Assembly (NCBI RefSeq): GCF_000523275.1
Contig: NZ_ATHQ01000001.1
Coordinates: 381,001 to 445,000, forward strand
From: Lebetimonas sp. JH292
Lineage (GTDB): Bacteria > Campylobacterota > Campylobacteria > Campylobacterales > Nautiliaceae
DNA length: 64,000 bases
Direction of reading: 5' to 3'
A program made the position numbers and the translations under genes. Below, one piece after another: positions 46,027-54,543 of this stretch; within the stretch, counting starts at the first letter, position 1; each line of letters begins with the position of its first letter. The notes beneath the pieces are model-generated. The model saw nothing but the letters and a program-made list of their open reading frames with translations, was not told where the DNA came from and did not search any database.

Positions 46027-46867
46027 ATTATACCTGGCTCAAAGTATTCAGAATAATTTAAGCGAAAAATTAAATGCAAAATGTGAAATTTTTGCTTCTT
46101 ATGACGAAGCGGTAAATTCAAATGCAGACATCTTTTTAGTAAATACAAATCTTCAGGGAAATTTAAAAAACTTTGTTTTATCTCACAAAGACAAAATAAT
46201 CATTTTACTGGCGCCTTATGTAACTCATTCAAATGTTACCCAGCCAATTGAACTCGGTGCGGACGATTACATTCAAAAGCCTTTTTCAATAGAAGAGCTT
46301 ATAAGAAAAATAAATCATTTAAAAGAATTTTATTACCTAAAAAGTAAAACAACATGTTACAGCAATTTTATCGAATATTTACTAAAAGATATTGAAATAA
46401 CACTTCCCAAAAACATATCTTATCCGCTTCTTATAAAAACAAATTTTATCAGGGCCGTGGATAAAATAGTGTTTGAAATAGCAAAAAAAGAGAATCTTCC
46501 CATTAAAATAATTGATTTGAATAAAAACGATGAAAAAGATTTCTTAAATACTAATACTATTTATTACTGTTTTAACATAGAAAAAAACTGGCAGAATTTA
46601 CCCAATCTTTTTTTTAAAAGAAAAGTCATTATATCCGTTAGTAAAGATTTTGATAATATTTTGGACGAATTTAATGAATTGAATATCGATTATCCTAAAA
46701 AAATCTTTTTAAATGATGAAATTCTTTCTATAGAAGAATATATCAAATTTGTAATTAACAATCACCAGCATAAATTCCCAGATACGGAGCTCAGCAAAAA
46801 ACTTGGAATAAGCAGAAAAAGTTTATGGGAAAAAAGGAAAAAATATGGCATTTTCAAACAAAAATAA
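46001..46867 (+). CDS. HP1021-like atypical orphan response regulator
   Basis: A 288-residue regulator encoded between ispDF and sat, the position of Cj1608 and its Helicobacter homologue HP1021. The receiver (1 to about 105) has NTNLQG where LDxxMPG is expected (ADIFLVNTNLQG), so the phospho-accepting Asp is replaced by Asn; SHSNVTQPIELGADDYIQKPF carries the conserved Lys. The C terminus (about 250-288) has a helix-turn-helix LSKKLGISRKSLWEKRKKYGIF. HP1021 is a phosphorylation-independent DNA-binding regulator linked to oxidative stress and replication. Only three Cys are seen (AKCEI, TTCYS, YYCFN), so the same redox role is uncertain. It overlaps sat by 23 bp. Confidence 0.82.
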   Translation: MKITIVENELYLAQSIQNNLSEKLNAKCEIFASYDEAVNSNADIFLVNTNLQGNLKNFVLSHKDKIIILLAPYVTHSNVTQPIELGADDYIQKPFSIEELIRKINHLKEFYYLKSKTTCYSNFIEYLLKDIEITLPKNISYPLLIKTNFIRAVDKIVFEIAKKENLPIKIIDLNKNDEKDFLNTNTIYYCFNIEKNWQNLPNLFFKRKVIISVSKDFDNILDEFNELNIDYPKKIFLNDEILSIEEYIKFVINNHQHKFPDTELSKKLGISRKSLWEKRKKYGIFKQK

Positions 46868-48020
46868 AATTTTTATAGACAAAGAGGCATATTATACACT
46901 TGCAATGGTTCAAGCCGGATTGCTTGCGCCTATAGATAAATTGATGAATAAAAAAGAAGCCGAAACTGCAAATAATGAAAAAAAATATAAAGGGAAATCC
47001 GTTCCTTTTTCTTTTATACTCGCACCTGCGGGAAAAAGAAACGAAGAGGTTTTAAAAAATAATCCGAAAAAAATAGAACTTTTTTACAACAGCAGAAAAA
47101 TAGGGGAAATTAACGTAGAAGAAATTTATGAAATTGATCCGCTAAAAAGAGTAGAAATTATTTACGGAAGTAAAGATTATAAAAATTACCCGCAAATAGC
47201 AAAAACATTAAAAAGGCTCGGTAAATACGCAATTGCAGGAAAGTTTTGGGTCGAAGATTACGGAATAAAGAAAAAAATAGATTATGTAAAAGAATTCATA
47301 AAAAATAAAACAAATGTAGTAGGTATGACCATGCATGCAAAACCTGTTCACAGGGTACACGAAAAAATAATGCGTCAGGCGATTGAAAGAAATGATTTAT
47401 TAATAGTTTTTTTAGTAAAAAATATACAAGAAGAAGAGGTACCTTATAAATTAAGGTTTGATACGTTAAAATATTTAGTGGAAACATACTTTCCAAAAGA
47501 CAAAATAATAATTATTCCTTTGGTGAACACCTATATATTTTCCGGGGTAAATGAAGCGATACTGGATGCCATAATTGCAAAAAACTTCGGTTGCAATAAA
47601 TTCATAATGGGTCAAACACACAAAGGGCTTGGAATATATTATCAGGCAGACCATTTAAAAAGTATTTTTGATTCTATGAATTTGGAAATAGAAGCAAAAA
47701 CTATTAACGAATATGTTTATTGTAATGTTTGCAAAACAATTGTAAGCGTAAATTCATGCCCTCACGGAAGCCATCACCATATCAGCTATCACAGTGATTC
47801 TATTTTTGAACTCTTGAAAACCGGCCTTATGCCTCCCACTATTCTTATGAGAAAAGAAATCAGCGCCAAATTTTTGGCTAATATGTTTCCAAACAGATTT
47901 AAAAACCTTGAAAAATTGTTTTACGACATTTCACCTAATAAAGGGCTTATTGAAGAGAGCAGCGATGAAGATTTTTATATTTCTTTAATGAAACTTTATC
48001 AGACAAGTTCACTTACTTAA
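46845..48020 (+). CDS. sat: Sulfate adenylyltransferase (ATP sulfurylase)
   Basis: A 391-residue Sat of the dissimilatory/assimilatory bacterial type: N-terminal PUA-like domain (1 to about 150), then the catalytic domain with GMTMHAKPVHRVHEKIMRQA (variant of the QxRNPxHxxHE site; His pair kept), LIVFLVKNIQEEEVP and GQTHKGLGIYYQADHL. C-terminal CX2C/CX2H-like ligands (YVYCNVCKTIVSVNSCPHGSHH) suggest a zinc-binding site as in archaeal/Campylobacterota forms. It makes APS from sulfate and ATP, or the reverse. The end abuts a repeat array. Confidence 0.92.
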   Translation: MAFSNKNKIFIDKEAYYTLAMVQAGLLAPIDKLMNKKEAETANNEKKYKGKSVPFSFILAPAGKRNEEVLKNNPKKIELFYNSRKIGEINVEEIYEIDPLKRVEIIYGSKDYKNYPQIAKTLKRLGKYAIAGKFWVEDYGIKKKIDYVKEFIKNKTNVVGMTMHAKPVHRVHEKIMRQAIERNDLLIVFLVKNIQEEEVPYKLRFDTLKYLVETYFPKDKIIIIPLVNTYIFSGVNEAILDAIIAKNFGCNKFIMGQTHKGLGIYYQADHLKSIFDSMNLEIEAKTINEYVYCNVCKTIVSVNSCPHGSHHHISYHSDSIFELLKTGLMPPTILMRKEISAKFLANMFPNRFKNLEKLFYDISPNKGLIEESSDEDFYISLMKLYQTSSLT

Positions 48021-48052
48021 TAGTGAGTAGTGAGTGGTGAGTAGTGAGTTGT
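48021..48052 (+). repeat. Heptad array between sat and pgpA
   Basis: AGTGAGT, AGTGAGT, GGTGAGT, AGTGAGT, TGTAAA units begin one base after the sat stop. The downstream pgpA reading frame has no visible ATG, GTG or TTG start. Confidence 0.93.
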
Positions 48053-48066
48053 AAAAAATAAATTAA

Positions 48067-48555
48067 AAGAAATTTAATAAATTTAAGTGGTTTATATTAA
48101 CAGGCTTTTATTCCGGACTTCTTCCAAAAGTACCGGGAACATGGGGAAGTCTTGTAGCTACAATTTTAGCGTATATAATAATAAAATTTTTTCCAAATCC
48201 TTACATAACAATTTGGCTTTTAATAATACTTTTTAGCATTATAGGAATTAAATTTACAAATGATTATGAAAAAGCGGGCGGGATACACGATGACAAAAGA
48301 ATTGTGATTGACGAATTTGCAGGAGTTTTGATTTCAATCGGGATGTTTGGGGATTTAGAAAAAGACACGTTAATTAAATTATTTTTAGCATTTGTTTCTT
48401 TTAGGTTATTGGATATAAGCAAGCCTTCCATTATAGGGAAGATAGATAAAAAAGCCCCCGGCGGGCTTGGAGTAATGGGAGATGATATTGTCGCCGGAAT
48501 TTTTGGGGGGATAATGGCTGGAATTTTATATATCGGATATATTAAATTGTTTTAA
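48067..48555 (+). CDS. pgpA: Phosphatidylglycerophosphatase A, start not determinable
   Basis: The frame reads KKFNKFKWFILTGFYSGLLPKVPGTWGSLVAT... with the PgpA signature DDKRIVIDEFAGVLISI and C-terminal APGGLGVMGDDIVAGIFGGIMAG. Membrane enzyme making phosphatidylglycerol. The frame is open from an in-frame TAA at 48064 to the stop at 48555 (163 codons), but no ATG, GTG or TTG exists in frame before the GTG at 48304, which is far inside the conserved domain. So either a non-standard start (ATT or ATA) or a 5' end destroyed by the adjacent repeat array or an indel. The coordinates mark the open frame, not a proven start. Confidence 0.68.
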   Translation, partial: KKFNKFKWFILTGFYSGLLPKVPGTWGSLVATILAYIIIKFFPNPYITIWLLIILFSIIGIKFTNDYEKAGGIHDDKRIVIDEFAGVLISIGMFGDLEKDTLIKLFLAFVSFRLLDISKPSIIGKIDKKAPGGLGVMGDDIVAGIFGGIMAGILYIGYIKLF

Positions 48556-48559
48556 ATTT

Positions 48560-49186
48560 TTACGGAAAAGCTATAACACCTCTTTGACACTGCTTTTTAT
48601 GCATATCTTTAGCATTGTCTATAAGTTCATATAAATCTTCCTTAACGGGATTGCCTCTTAAATTAATCCTGATTTCCGTAATAAATCCGTCTTTGCAAAC
48701 AAGCTGAAATTTTCTTGAATTACTTTTTCCGAAAACCTGCCCGAATATCCATCTTATTCTTGCCAAAGATACGCTGCTTCCCATATGCATTACAAAAAAC
48801 TGCTGAATAAATGTTTCATTAAACTGCTGATCTAATTTAATGGCCGTAGTAAAATATGTTTTAGCATCGCTTCCAAAACAGGTTCCGTGTTTTTTCCATT
48901 CATGCTTTGCAAGAGAAAACTTTGCCCCGGGCATATATTTAATCAAAATTTTCATAAAATTTTTATCCAGATTCATAGGTTTGTAAGCACAGTATTCTTT
49001 TTTCGGCCAAAGCCCGTGCACACTAAAATGCGTCAGCGAATAATCCCCTCTTTTCCTTGTCAAACACACAGGATTTTTCGGATGAACCCTGCAAAATCCG
49101 TTTTGCCAGCTGAGTGCCAAAATATTATTTTCAGAAATTGCAAAAAGGGAACTTAAAAATATTAACAGTAAAAATAATTTTTTCAC
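48560..49186 (-). CDS. Secreted RNase T2
   Basis: A 208-residue protein with a signal peptide (KKLFLLLIFLSSLFAIS) and both catalytic T2 motifs: CAS I FSVHGLWPKK (His) and CAS II KHEWKKHGTCF (His-Glu-His arrangement). Cys residues (FCRVHPKNPVC, YCAYK, GTCF) fit the conserved disulfides. It should be periplasmic and degrade RNA for nutrient scavenging. It overlaps the YigZ-like gene by 4 bp. Confidence 0.9.
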   Translation of the reverse strand: MKKLFLLLIFLSSLFAISENNILALSWQNGFCRVHPKNPVCLTRKRGDYSLTHFSVHGLWPKKEYCAYKPMNLDKNFMKILIKYMPGAKFSLAKHEWKKHGTCFGSDAKTYFTTAIKLDQQFNETFIQQFFVMHMGSSVSLARIRWIFGQVFGKSNSRKFQLVCKDGFITEIRINLRGNPVKEDLYELIDNAKDMHKKQCQRGVIAFP

Positions 49187-49737
49187 AGGTTTTCCTTTAT
49201 AAGATTAATTTTTTCAATATCGTCTCTTATTATATATTCAATCCCCTCTGTTCCAAAACCTCTCTCAATTACAAAAATATTGAATTTTTTAATTAAATAT
49301 TCTATTTTTTTTGTTTTATCATAATCAACTTCGAAAGTGTATTCAAAAATATCTTTGTATTCAATAATTTTAGCATTTAAAACAGCATTTTTTGCAGCGT
49401 CGCTGTATGCCCTCGCAAGGTTTCCCACACCGAGCAATATCCCTCCGAAATATCTTATAGTAACAATGCCCACATTTATCAAATCATATCCCTGAAGTAC
49501 TTTGAGAGTGGGCCTGCCCGCGCTTCCTCTTGGCTCTTTGTCATCATTTGAATGTTCTATAATCTGATTGCTTTTATTTAAATATCTAAAAGCTGTTACA
49601 AAATGATTTGCCTTTTTATGGATATTTTTAAGCTCTGCAAGTTTTTTTTCAAATTCATTGTAAGGGACAAGAAAAGAGTGAAATTTTGAATTTTTGATTT
49701 CAATGCTTGCCGCACTTAAATTTTTAACAGTATACAT
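49183..49737 (-). CDS. YigZ/IMPACT-family protein
   Basis: A 184-residue IMPACT/YigZ protein: VKNLSAASIEIKNSKFHSFL, HFVTAFRY, EPRGSAGRPTLKVLQ, GIVTIRYFGGILLGVGNLARAYSDA. This UPF0029 family is linked to translation control in eukaryotes (IMPACT) and has unclear function in bacteria. Its start touches the stop of prs, so it is probably co-transcribed. Confidence 0.87.
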   Translation of the reverse strand: MYTVKNLSAASIEIKNSKFHSFLVPYNEFEKKLAELKNIHKKANHFVTAFRYLNKSNQIIEHSNDDKEPRGSAGRPTLKVLQGYDLINVGIVTIRYFGGILLGVGNLARAYSDAAKNAVLNAKIIEYKDIFEYTFEVDYDKTKKIEYLIKKFNIFVIERGFGTEGIEYIIRDDIEKINLIKENL

Positions 49738-50663
49738 TAACTAAAAAGTTTGTTTACACTTTCATTATATACGATTCTTCTTATCACCTCTGCAAAAAGT
49801 TTTGCTGTTGAGAGAATTTTTATTTTTTTACAGGTTTTTTTGAAAGGTATTGTGTCACTTATTATGACTTCATCCAAAACGGAATTTTTTATTCTGTCAA
49901 TTGCGGGACCGCTGAGTACGCCGTGGGTTGCAAAAGCCATTACGGAAACTGCACCTTTTTCCTTAAGTGCTTTTGCGGCATGGCAGATAGTGCCTGCCGT
50001 ATCAATCATATCGTCTATTAAAATTACGTCTTTGCCTTTAACATCGCCTATAATGTTCATAACTTCGCTTACATTGGCTTTTTCCCTTCTTTTATCAACT
50101 ATTACCATATCAAGACCCAATTTGCTTGCAAAATATCTGGCTCTTGCAACACCACCTATATCAGGAGAGGCAATTATAGGATTTTTTAAATGTTTTTCCT
50201 TAAAATATTCAAAAAAGAGAATACTTCCGTATAAATTATCCACGGGTATATCAAAAAAGCCCTGAATTTGACCGGCATGCAGGTCAATTGTAACAACTCT
50301 GTCAATTCCTGCTTTTTCCATCATATTTGCAACAAGCTTTGCACTGATTGGAACCCTCGGGGCGGCTTTTCTGTCCTGTCTCGCATAACCGAAATAAGGG
50401 ATAATTGCGGTAATACTGTTTGCACTTGCCCTTCTCATGGCATCTGTAATAATAAGAAGCTCCATTAAATTATCATTTGCCGGAGCACAAGTCGGCTGAA
50501 CAATAAAACAGTCAATTCCCCTGACACTTTCACCTATTTGAACATTAATTTCCCCGTCGCTGAATCTGTTAACGGTAATTTTACTGAGCGGCCTGTCCAA
50601 ATAATCGGCTATATCCTGAGCAACTTTCGGATTGGCTGTTCCGCTGAAAAGTTTAAATTTCAT
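49737..50663 (-). CDS. prs: Ribose-phosphate pyrophosphokinase
   Basis: A 308-residue PRPP synthase: KFKLFSGTANPKVAQDIADYL, RFSDGEINVQI, FGYARQDRKAAPR, DLHAGQIQGFFDIPVDNL (ribose-5-P binding), DIGGVARARYFA and the PRPP loop VILIDDMIDTAGT. It makes PRPP for nucleotide, histidine and tryptophan synthesis. The start at 50663 with AAGGAG is better than the upstream ATG at 50678 (MKERK), which falls in the ribosome site itself. Confidence 0.96.
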   Translation of the reverse strand: MKFKLFSGTANPKVAQDIADYLDRPLSKITVNRFSDGEINVQIGESVRGIDCFIVQPTCAPANDNLMELLIITDAMRRASANSITAIIPYFGYARQDRKAAPRVPISAKLVANMMEKAGIDRVVTIDLHAGQIQGFFDIPVDNLYGSILFFEYFKEKHLKNPIIASPDIGGVARARYFASKLGLDMVIVDKRREKANVSEVMNIIGDVKGKDVILIDDMIDTAGTICHAAKALKEKGAVSVMAFATHGVLSGPAIDRIKNSVLDEVIISDTIPFKKTCKKIKILSTAKLFAEVIRRIVYNESVNKLFS

Positions 50664-50702
50664 TTTTCTCTCCTTCATTTTATTATTGAAATGTTACCAA
50701 AA

Positions 50703-50750
50703 TTTTTTCCTACATTCATTATTCACCATTCACAACTCACCACTTACTAT
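50703..50750 (-). repeat. Heptad array at the mnmA 3' end
   Basis: Plus-strand 7-mers CATTCAT, TATTCAC, CATTCAC, AACTCAC, CACTTAC precede the mnmA stop, and the array occupies the gap to prs. Strand sense is the same as in other copies: the TGA-bearing strand is downstream of the minus-strand gene. Confidence 0.85.
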
Positions 50751-51766
50751 CTCTTCGCCCCTCTTATCCATCCACCGCCGAGAAGTTTTTCTCCATCATA
50801 AAATACACACGCCTGACCTTTTGCAACTCCAATTACAGGTTCAAGAAATTTAACCACTGCTTTGCTTTTTGTTTCCATCTTTACAACAGAAGGTAATTTA
50901 GGGGCACGGTATCTGACTTTTGAAAGAGCTGCAAATTCATTTTTTTCTATAAACAAATTTACACCTTTTAAAAAAACCACTCTTTTTTCCAAATCCGCTT
51001 TATCGCCTACAATCAGTTTGTTCATTTTTGAATCAATGCCAATAACATACTGGGGCTTGTGTGATTTAAATAAATTAAAGCCTTTTCTCTGACCTATGGT
51101 ATAAAAAGCATAACCCCTGTGGTACCCTATTTTTTTGCCTTTTTTGTCTATAACCATTCCTTTTTTTTCGGGTTTGAAATGATTTTTAAGAACATCTATA
51201 TAATTCGTGTCTATAAAACAAATATCCTGAGATTCTTTCTGGGACGCAAATTCATCAAGTCCTATTTCTTTTGCAATTGCTTTTATTTCATCTTTGCTGT
51301 AATTTCCCAAAGGAAAAATAAGTTTGGGAAGCACTTCTTTTTTTATACCGAATAAAAAATAACTTTGGTCTTTGTTTTTATCTTTTGCTTCATATAGAAA
51401 TTTCCCGTCGTTTCTTACATAATGCCCTGTCGCCGCTTTCTCGCATTTATATTTTTCCAAAAATTTCATAAAAATTCCAAATTTTATTTTTATATTACAC
51501 ATAGCACAGGGATTGGGGGTAGAACCTTCTTCATAACTTTTTACAAAATATTCATACACTTCTTTTTTAAATTCTTCCTCCACGTCCTCAACAAAATATT
51601 CAAATCCGATTTTTTTAGATAATTTTTCTATTTTTTTTAAATTTTGAGAATGATTGAGTTTATGCATTTTCATATATATGCCGATTACTTCATAACCTTT
51701 TTGTTTTAAAAGATAAGCACTTACAGCACTGTCCACCCCTCCACTGATTCCGAGCAATACCCTCAC
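50747..51766 (-). CDS. mnmA: tRNA-specific 2-thiouridylase MnmA
   Basis: A 339-residue MnmA that thiolates U34 of Lys, Glu and Gln tRNAs. Visible are the PP-loop GISGGVDSAVSAYLL, the first catalytic Cys in NPCAMCNIKIKFG, the second in ESQDICFID, and AFYTIGQRKGFN. ATP is used to adenylate U34 before sulfur transfer. The C terminus WIRGAKR is followed at once by the repeat array. It overlaps ttcA by 4 bp, so two tRNA thiolases are encoded side by side. Confidence 0.95.
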   Translation of the reverse strand: MRVLLGISGGVDSAVSAYLLKQKGYEVIGIYMKMHKLNHSQNLKKIEKLSKKIGFEYFVEDVEEEFKKEVYEYFVKSYEEGSTPNPCAMCNIKIKFGIFMKFLEKYKCEKAATGHYVRNDGKFLYEAKDKNKDQSYFLFGIKKEVLPKLIFPLGNYSKDEIKAIAKEIGLDEFASQKESQDICFIDTNYIDVLKNHFKPEKKGMVIDKKGKKIGYHRGYAFYTIGQRKGFNLFKSHKPQYVIGIDSKMNKLIVGDKADLEKRVVFLKGVNLFIEKNEFAALSKVRYRAPKLPSVVKMETKSKAVVKFLEPVIGVAKGQACVFYDGEKLLGGGWIRGAKR

Positions 51767-52536
51767 TTTAAATATTCCTTCATAAAAAAAGTATCACAGT
51801 CGATATTTGAAAATGCGCTCTCAAGTCTTTGAAAGAGTTTTGGATTTTCTTTTTCCATAACTTTAAGCCAGTTTTTTATTTTTTCCCTTGCATACGGTTC
51901 TTTGCCGTCACTTGCTTTAAATGCAAGACAGCTCTCTTCTCCACTGATTATTGGAAAATTATTTTTATTTGCCATATATTCTATCCATTTTTCCCGAACT
52001 TTTATCATAGGCCTGATTACATCAAGCCCTGTATAAGCTCTATATTTTGGAGGCATTGAACGCATTATACCGTTATAAAAAAGTCCCATAAAAAAAGTTT
52101 CCACCGCATCGTCAAAATGATGCCCTAAAGCCAATTTATTATATCCAAGCTCTTTTGCTTTTGTATAAAGTGCACCTCTTCTCATTCTTGCACAAAAACT
52201 ACAGGGAGACGACCCGGGACGCTTTTTTTCTTCCAAAATTTCAAAAATAGGTGTTTTATACCAGATATATTCAATTCCGAATTTTTCACAATGCTCTTTC
52301 AAAGGGGTATAATCTATTCCACTCCCTGCATCTATAGTAACAGCAGCCAAATCAAAATTAAAAGGTGCAATAAGCTGCATTCTTTTTAACACATGAAGTA
52401 ATACAAAAGAATCTTTTCCTCCGCTAAATGCCACTAAAACCTTATCGCCCGATTTAATAAGCTCAAACTCCCCCTGAACACGCCCTACAAATTTTGTAAC
52501 TTTTTTAGAAAAAAATATATCTTTTATGGGATTCAC
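51763..52536 (-). CDS. ttcA: tRNA 2-thiocytidine synthetase TtcA
   Basis: A 257-residue TtcA with PP-loop VLVAFSGGKDSFVLLHVL, the Fe-S ligand pair CSFCARMRRGALY, and a third Cys in EESCLAFKAS near the C terminus, matching the three cluster ligands of the family. It thiolates C32 of certain tRNAs using an Fe-S cluster. The upstream DUF945-like gene overlaps by 4 bp. Confidence 0.92.
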   Translation of the reverse strand: MNPIKDIFFSKKVTKFVGRVQGEFELIKSGDKVLVAFSGGKDSFVLLHVLKRMQLIAPFNFDLAAVTIDAGSGIDYTPLKEHCEKFGIEYIWYKTPIFEILEEKKRPGSSPCSFCARMRRGALYTKAKELGYNKLALGHHFDDAVETFFMGLFYNGIMRSMPPKYRAYTGLDVIRPMIKVREKWIEYMANKNNFPIISGEESCLAFKASDGKEPYAREKIKNWLKVMEKENPKLFQRLESAFSNIDCDTFFMKEYLK

Positions 52537-53723
52537 TTAATTTCTTCCCCATTGACAAACAGTTTTGAATTTTTCAAATTTATATTAAGTATAACTTTTC
52601 CGCCCTTTTTCCCGGCAAGAGCAAAAACAAATGCGCTTTTAGGAAATAAATTCATAAGAACTGTGGCTATTTCTGGCGAACTCTCGTAATAAATATGGGA
52701 ATTTAAAAAACTTAAATTATTTTCCTCTAAATCTTTTTGCAGATTATTATCAGGTTTTATTTTTAAATCGGCGTCAATTAAAAAATATCCCAAATCTTTT
52801 TTTGCAACCTCAATATTTTTAACCTTGGAATTTAAATTAATTTCAAATCCTTTTTTTAAAAGTTCAAATGTCAATTCTTTAGTTATATTGACATCATTTG
52901 TATTTGCAATTGAAATTAATGATTTCGTATCCAATTTTGAAATATTTACATTTAACATAAACTGGTTTATATTTAAATAATCGCTTATAAATTTATCAAA
53001 AGAAAATTTGCTTATTATATTTGTTTTTCCTTTAAAATCTGTATTAGTAAGGGTATGAATGTTTTCTATTTGAAACCTGTTTTTTCCAAAATTTAAAAAC
53101 ACATTAAAATTATTTTCACTTTTAAAATTGTCTTTTTTATAAAATGAGCTGTTTTTGATATTTTTAATTTCCAACAACACATTTTTCATTTTTAAATACA
53201 CATCACCAATATTTAATTTATTATTGACAATTTCACTGTATTCAAGAATTCCTTTAATATCTTTAACCCCAGCATTTATGTGGTTAAACGGCAAATTTAT
53301 ATCTTCAAATTTATAAGTATAAACCTTAAAATTAGGAGTAGTTGCAAAAAATTTGATTTTTTTGTCAAATAAAGTGTTTATTTTAGCTTCGTCTGCTTTA
53401 TCATTTAAATCAATTTTTTCCAAAACACCTTTAAAATTAACTTTTGTAACAGGCAGATTGTTAAATGTTGTTTCCACTTTAAAATATAAATCTTTAATAA
53501 AATTATTATTCAGTTTTTTACCCGGAATATCCACCAAAAAAATCCTGTCTGTTTTTAAATATCCACTTTTGTTTTTAATTTCTTTTATTTTTATTCCCTG
53601 TTGCTGTTGCAAGCTCAAAAGCATGGTGTCAAATTTTGAATTCATAAGTTTTGAAAAAACAAAAGGCGTTATTGCTATCATTATCAAAAGAGTCAAAAAC
53701 ATTACAACTAATTTATTTTTCAT
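52533..53723 (-). CDS. YdgA/DUF945-like periplasmic protein
   Basis: A 396-residue protein with an N-terminal membrane anchor or signal (LVVMFLTLLIMIAITPFVF, 4-24) and a long beta-rich, repeat-like ectodomain (VKDIKGILEYSEIVNNKLNIGDVYLKMKN, NISKLDTKSLISIANTND). The layout and C-terminal LNINLKNSKLFVNGEEIK resemble the YdgA/DUF945 group of the AsmA-like periplasmic proteins. Function is unknown; a role in envelope lipid transport or swarming has been proposed for relatives. Co-transcribed with ttcA. Confidence 0.62.
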   Translation of the reverse strand: MKNKLVVMFLTLLIMIAITPFVFSKLMNSKFDTMLLSLQQQQGIKIKEIKNKSGYLKTDRIFLVDIPGKKLNNNFIKDLYFKVETTFNNLPVTKVNFKGVLEKIDLNDKADEAKINTLFDKKIKFFATTPNFKVYTYKFEDINLPFNHINAGVKDIKGILEYSEIVNNKLNIGDVYLKMKNVLLEIKNIKNSSFYKKDNFKSENNFNVFLNFGKNRFQIENIHTLTNTDFKGKTNIISKFSFDKFISDYLNINQFMLNVNISKLDTKSLISIANTNDVNITKELTFELLKKGFEINLNSKVKNIEVAKKDLGYFLIDADLKIKPDNNLQKDLEENNLSFLNSHIYYESSPEIATVLMNLFPKSAFVFALAGKKGGKVILNINLKNSKLFVNGEEIK

Positions 53724-53727
53724 AAAA

Positions 53728-53850
53728 TTCCTTTTTTAATTTTACATTTTTCACCATGGCCGCTTTTCAAGCAGCCCATTATCCATTTTCCACCATGGCC
53801 GTTTTTCAAACGGCCGGGTGAGCTTAATTCGCTTTGCTCATTTTCGCTCA
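53728..53850. repeat. Composite repeat block with two GGCCG palindromes before the DUF945-like gene
   Basis: T-rich 7-mers (TTTTTAA, TTTTACA, TTTTTCA) are followed by CATGGCCGCTTTTCAAGCAG at 53755 (a copy truncated after CAGCCCATTATCC), then CATGGCCGTTTTTCAAACGG at 53793 with the remainder of the 79-bp unit (GTGAGCTTAATTCGCTTTGC and following bases). In the second palindrome the arms are GGCCGTTT and AAACGGCC: changed on both sides relative to GGCCGCTT, which keeps the hairpin. The block separates mtnN and the ydgA-like gene. Confidence 0.9.
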
Positions 53851-53853
53851 TTT

Positions 53854-54543
53854 TCAATCTTCCATAACTTTCAGCATTTCTATTAAAAATTTGGCGCTTA
53901 CTTTGCTGCTCTCTTCTAAAAATTTATCAAAATCTCCTCCGGCGCCTTCTTCTGCACTGTCACTTATGGCCCTTAACATAAAAAAAGGAACATTTTCATT
54001 AAAACATACACATCCTACCGCTCCTCCTTCCATTTCAATGGCACTTGCTTTAAATGTTTTGGCAATCCACTCTTTACGCTCACGTGAATGGATAAACTGA
54101 TCTCCGCTTGCAATAATTCCTTCTTTTAATTTTATATTTAAATTTCTTGCAACTTTTTTAGCAATATTATTTAATTCTTCATCACAATCAAAAAAAACCT
54201 GACTCTCCGGAATAAACCCCGGTTCATAACCAAACACCGTTAAATCAATATCATGCTGGCATGTTTTTGTGGCAATAATTAAATCCCCTATTTTTAAATC
54301 CCGTTCAATTGCACCTGCAACACCGCTGAAAAGTAAAATTTCGGCATTGAATTTTTCTATTAAAACAGAGGCGGTTAAAGCGGCGTTTACTTTGCCTATT
54401 TTAGAATAAGCCAAAACCAAATCAATTTTTCTAAATTTAGCAATATAAAACTTATTATTTGCGTATTCTACAACTTCTTTTAATTTTAAATATTTTAAAA
54501 TGGGTTCAAGTTCCTCCCTCATAGCACACATAATAGCTACCAT
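53854..54543 (-). CDS. mtnN: MTA/SAH nucleosidase (MqnB-like activity possible)
   Basis: A 229-residue nucleosidase: MVAIMCAMREELEPIL, GVAGAIERDLKIGDLIIA, IASGDQFI, AIEMEGGAVGCVC (ribose-binding Glu) and ISDSAEEGA (catalytic Asp). In Helicobacter and Campylobacter the same enzyme also cleaves 6-amino-6-deoxyfutalosine for menaquinone, which may apply here. It overlaps the hydrolase gene upstream (ATG/TAA region shared). Confidence 0.92.
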   Translation of the reverse strand: MVAIMCAMREELEPILKYLKLKEVVEYANNKFYIAKFRKIDLVLAYSKIGKVNAALTASVLIEKFNAEILLFSGVAGAIERDLKIGDLIIATKTCQHDIDLTVFGYEPGFIPESQVFFDCDEELNNIAKKVARNLNIKLKEGIIASGDQFIHSRERKEWIAKTFKASAIEMEGGAVGCVCFNENVPFFMLRAISDSAEEGAGGDFDKFLEESSKVSAKFLIEMLKVMED

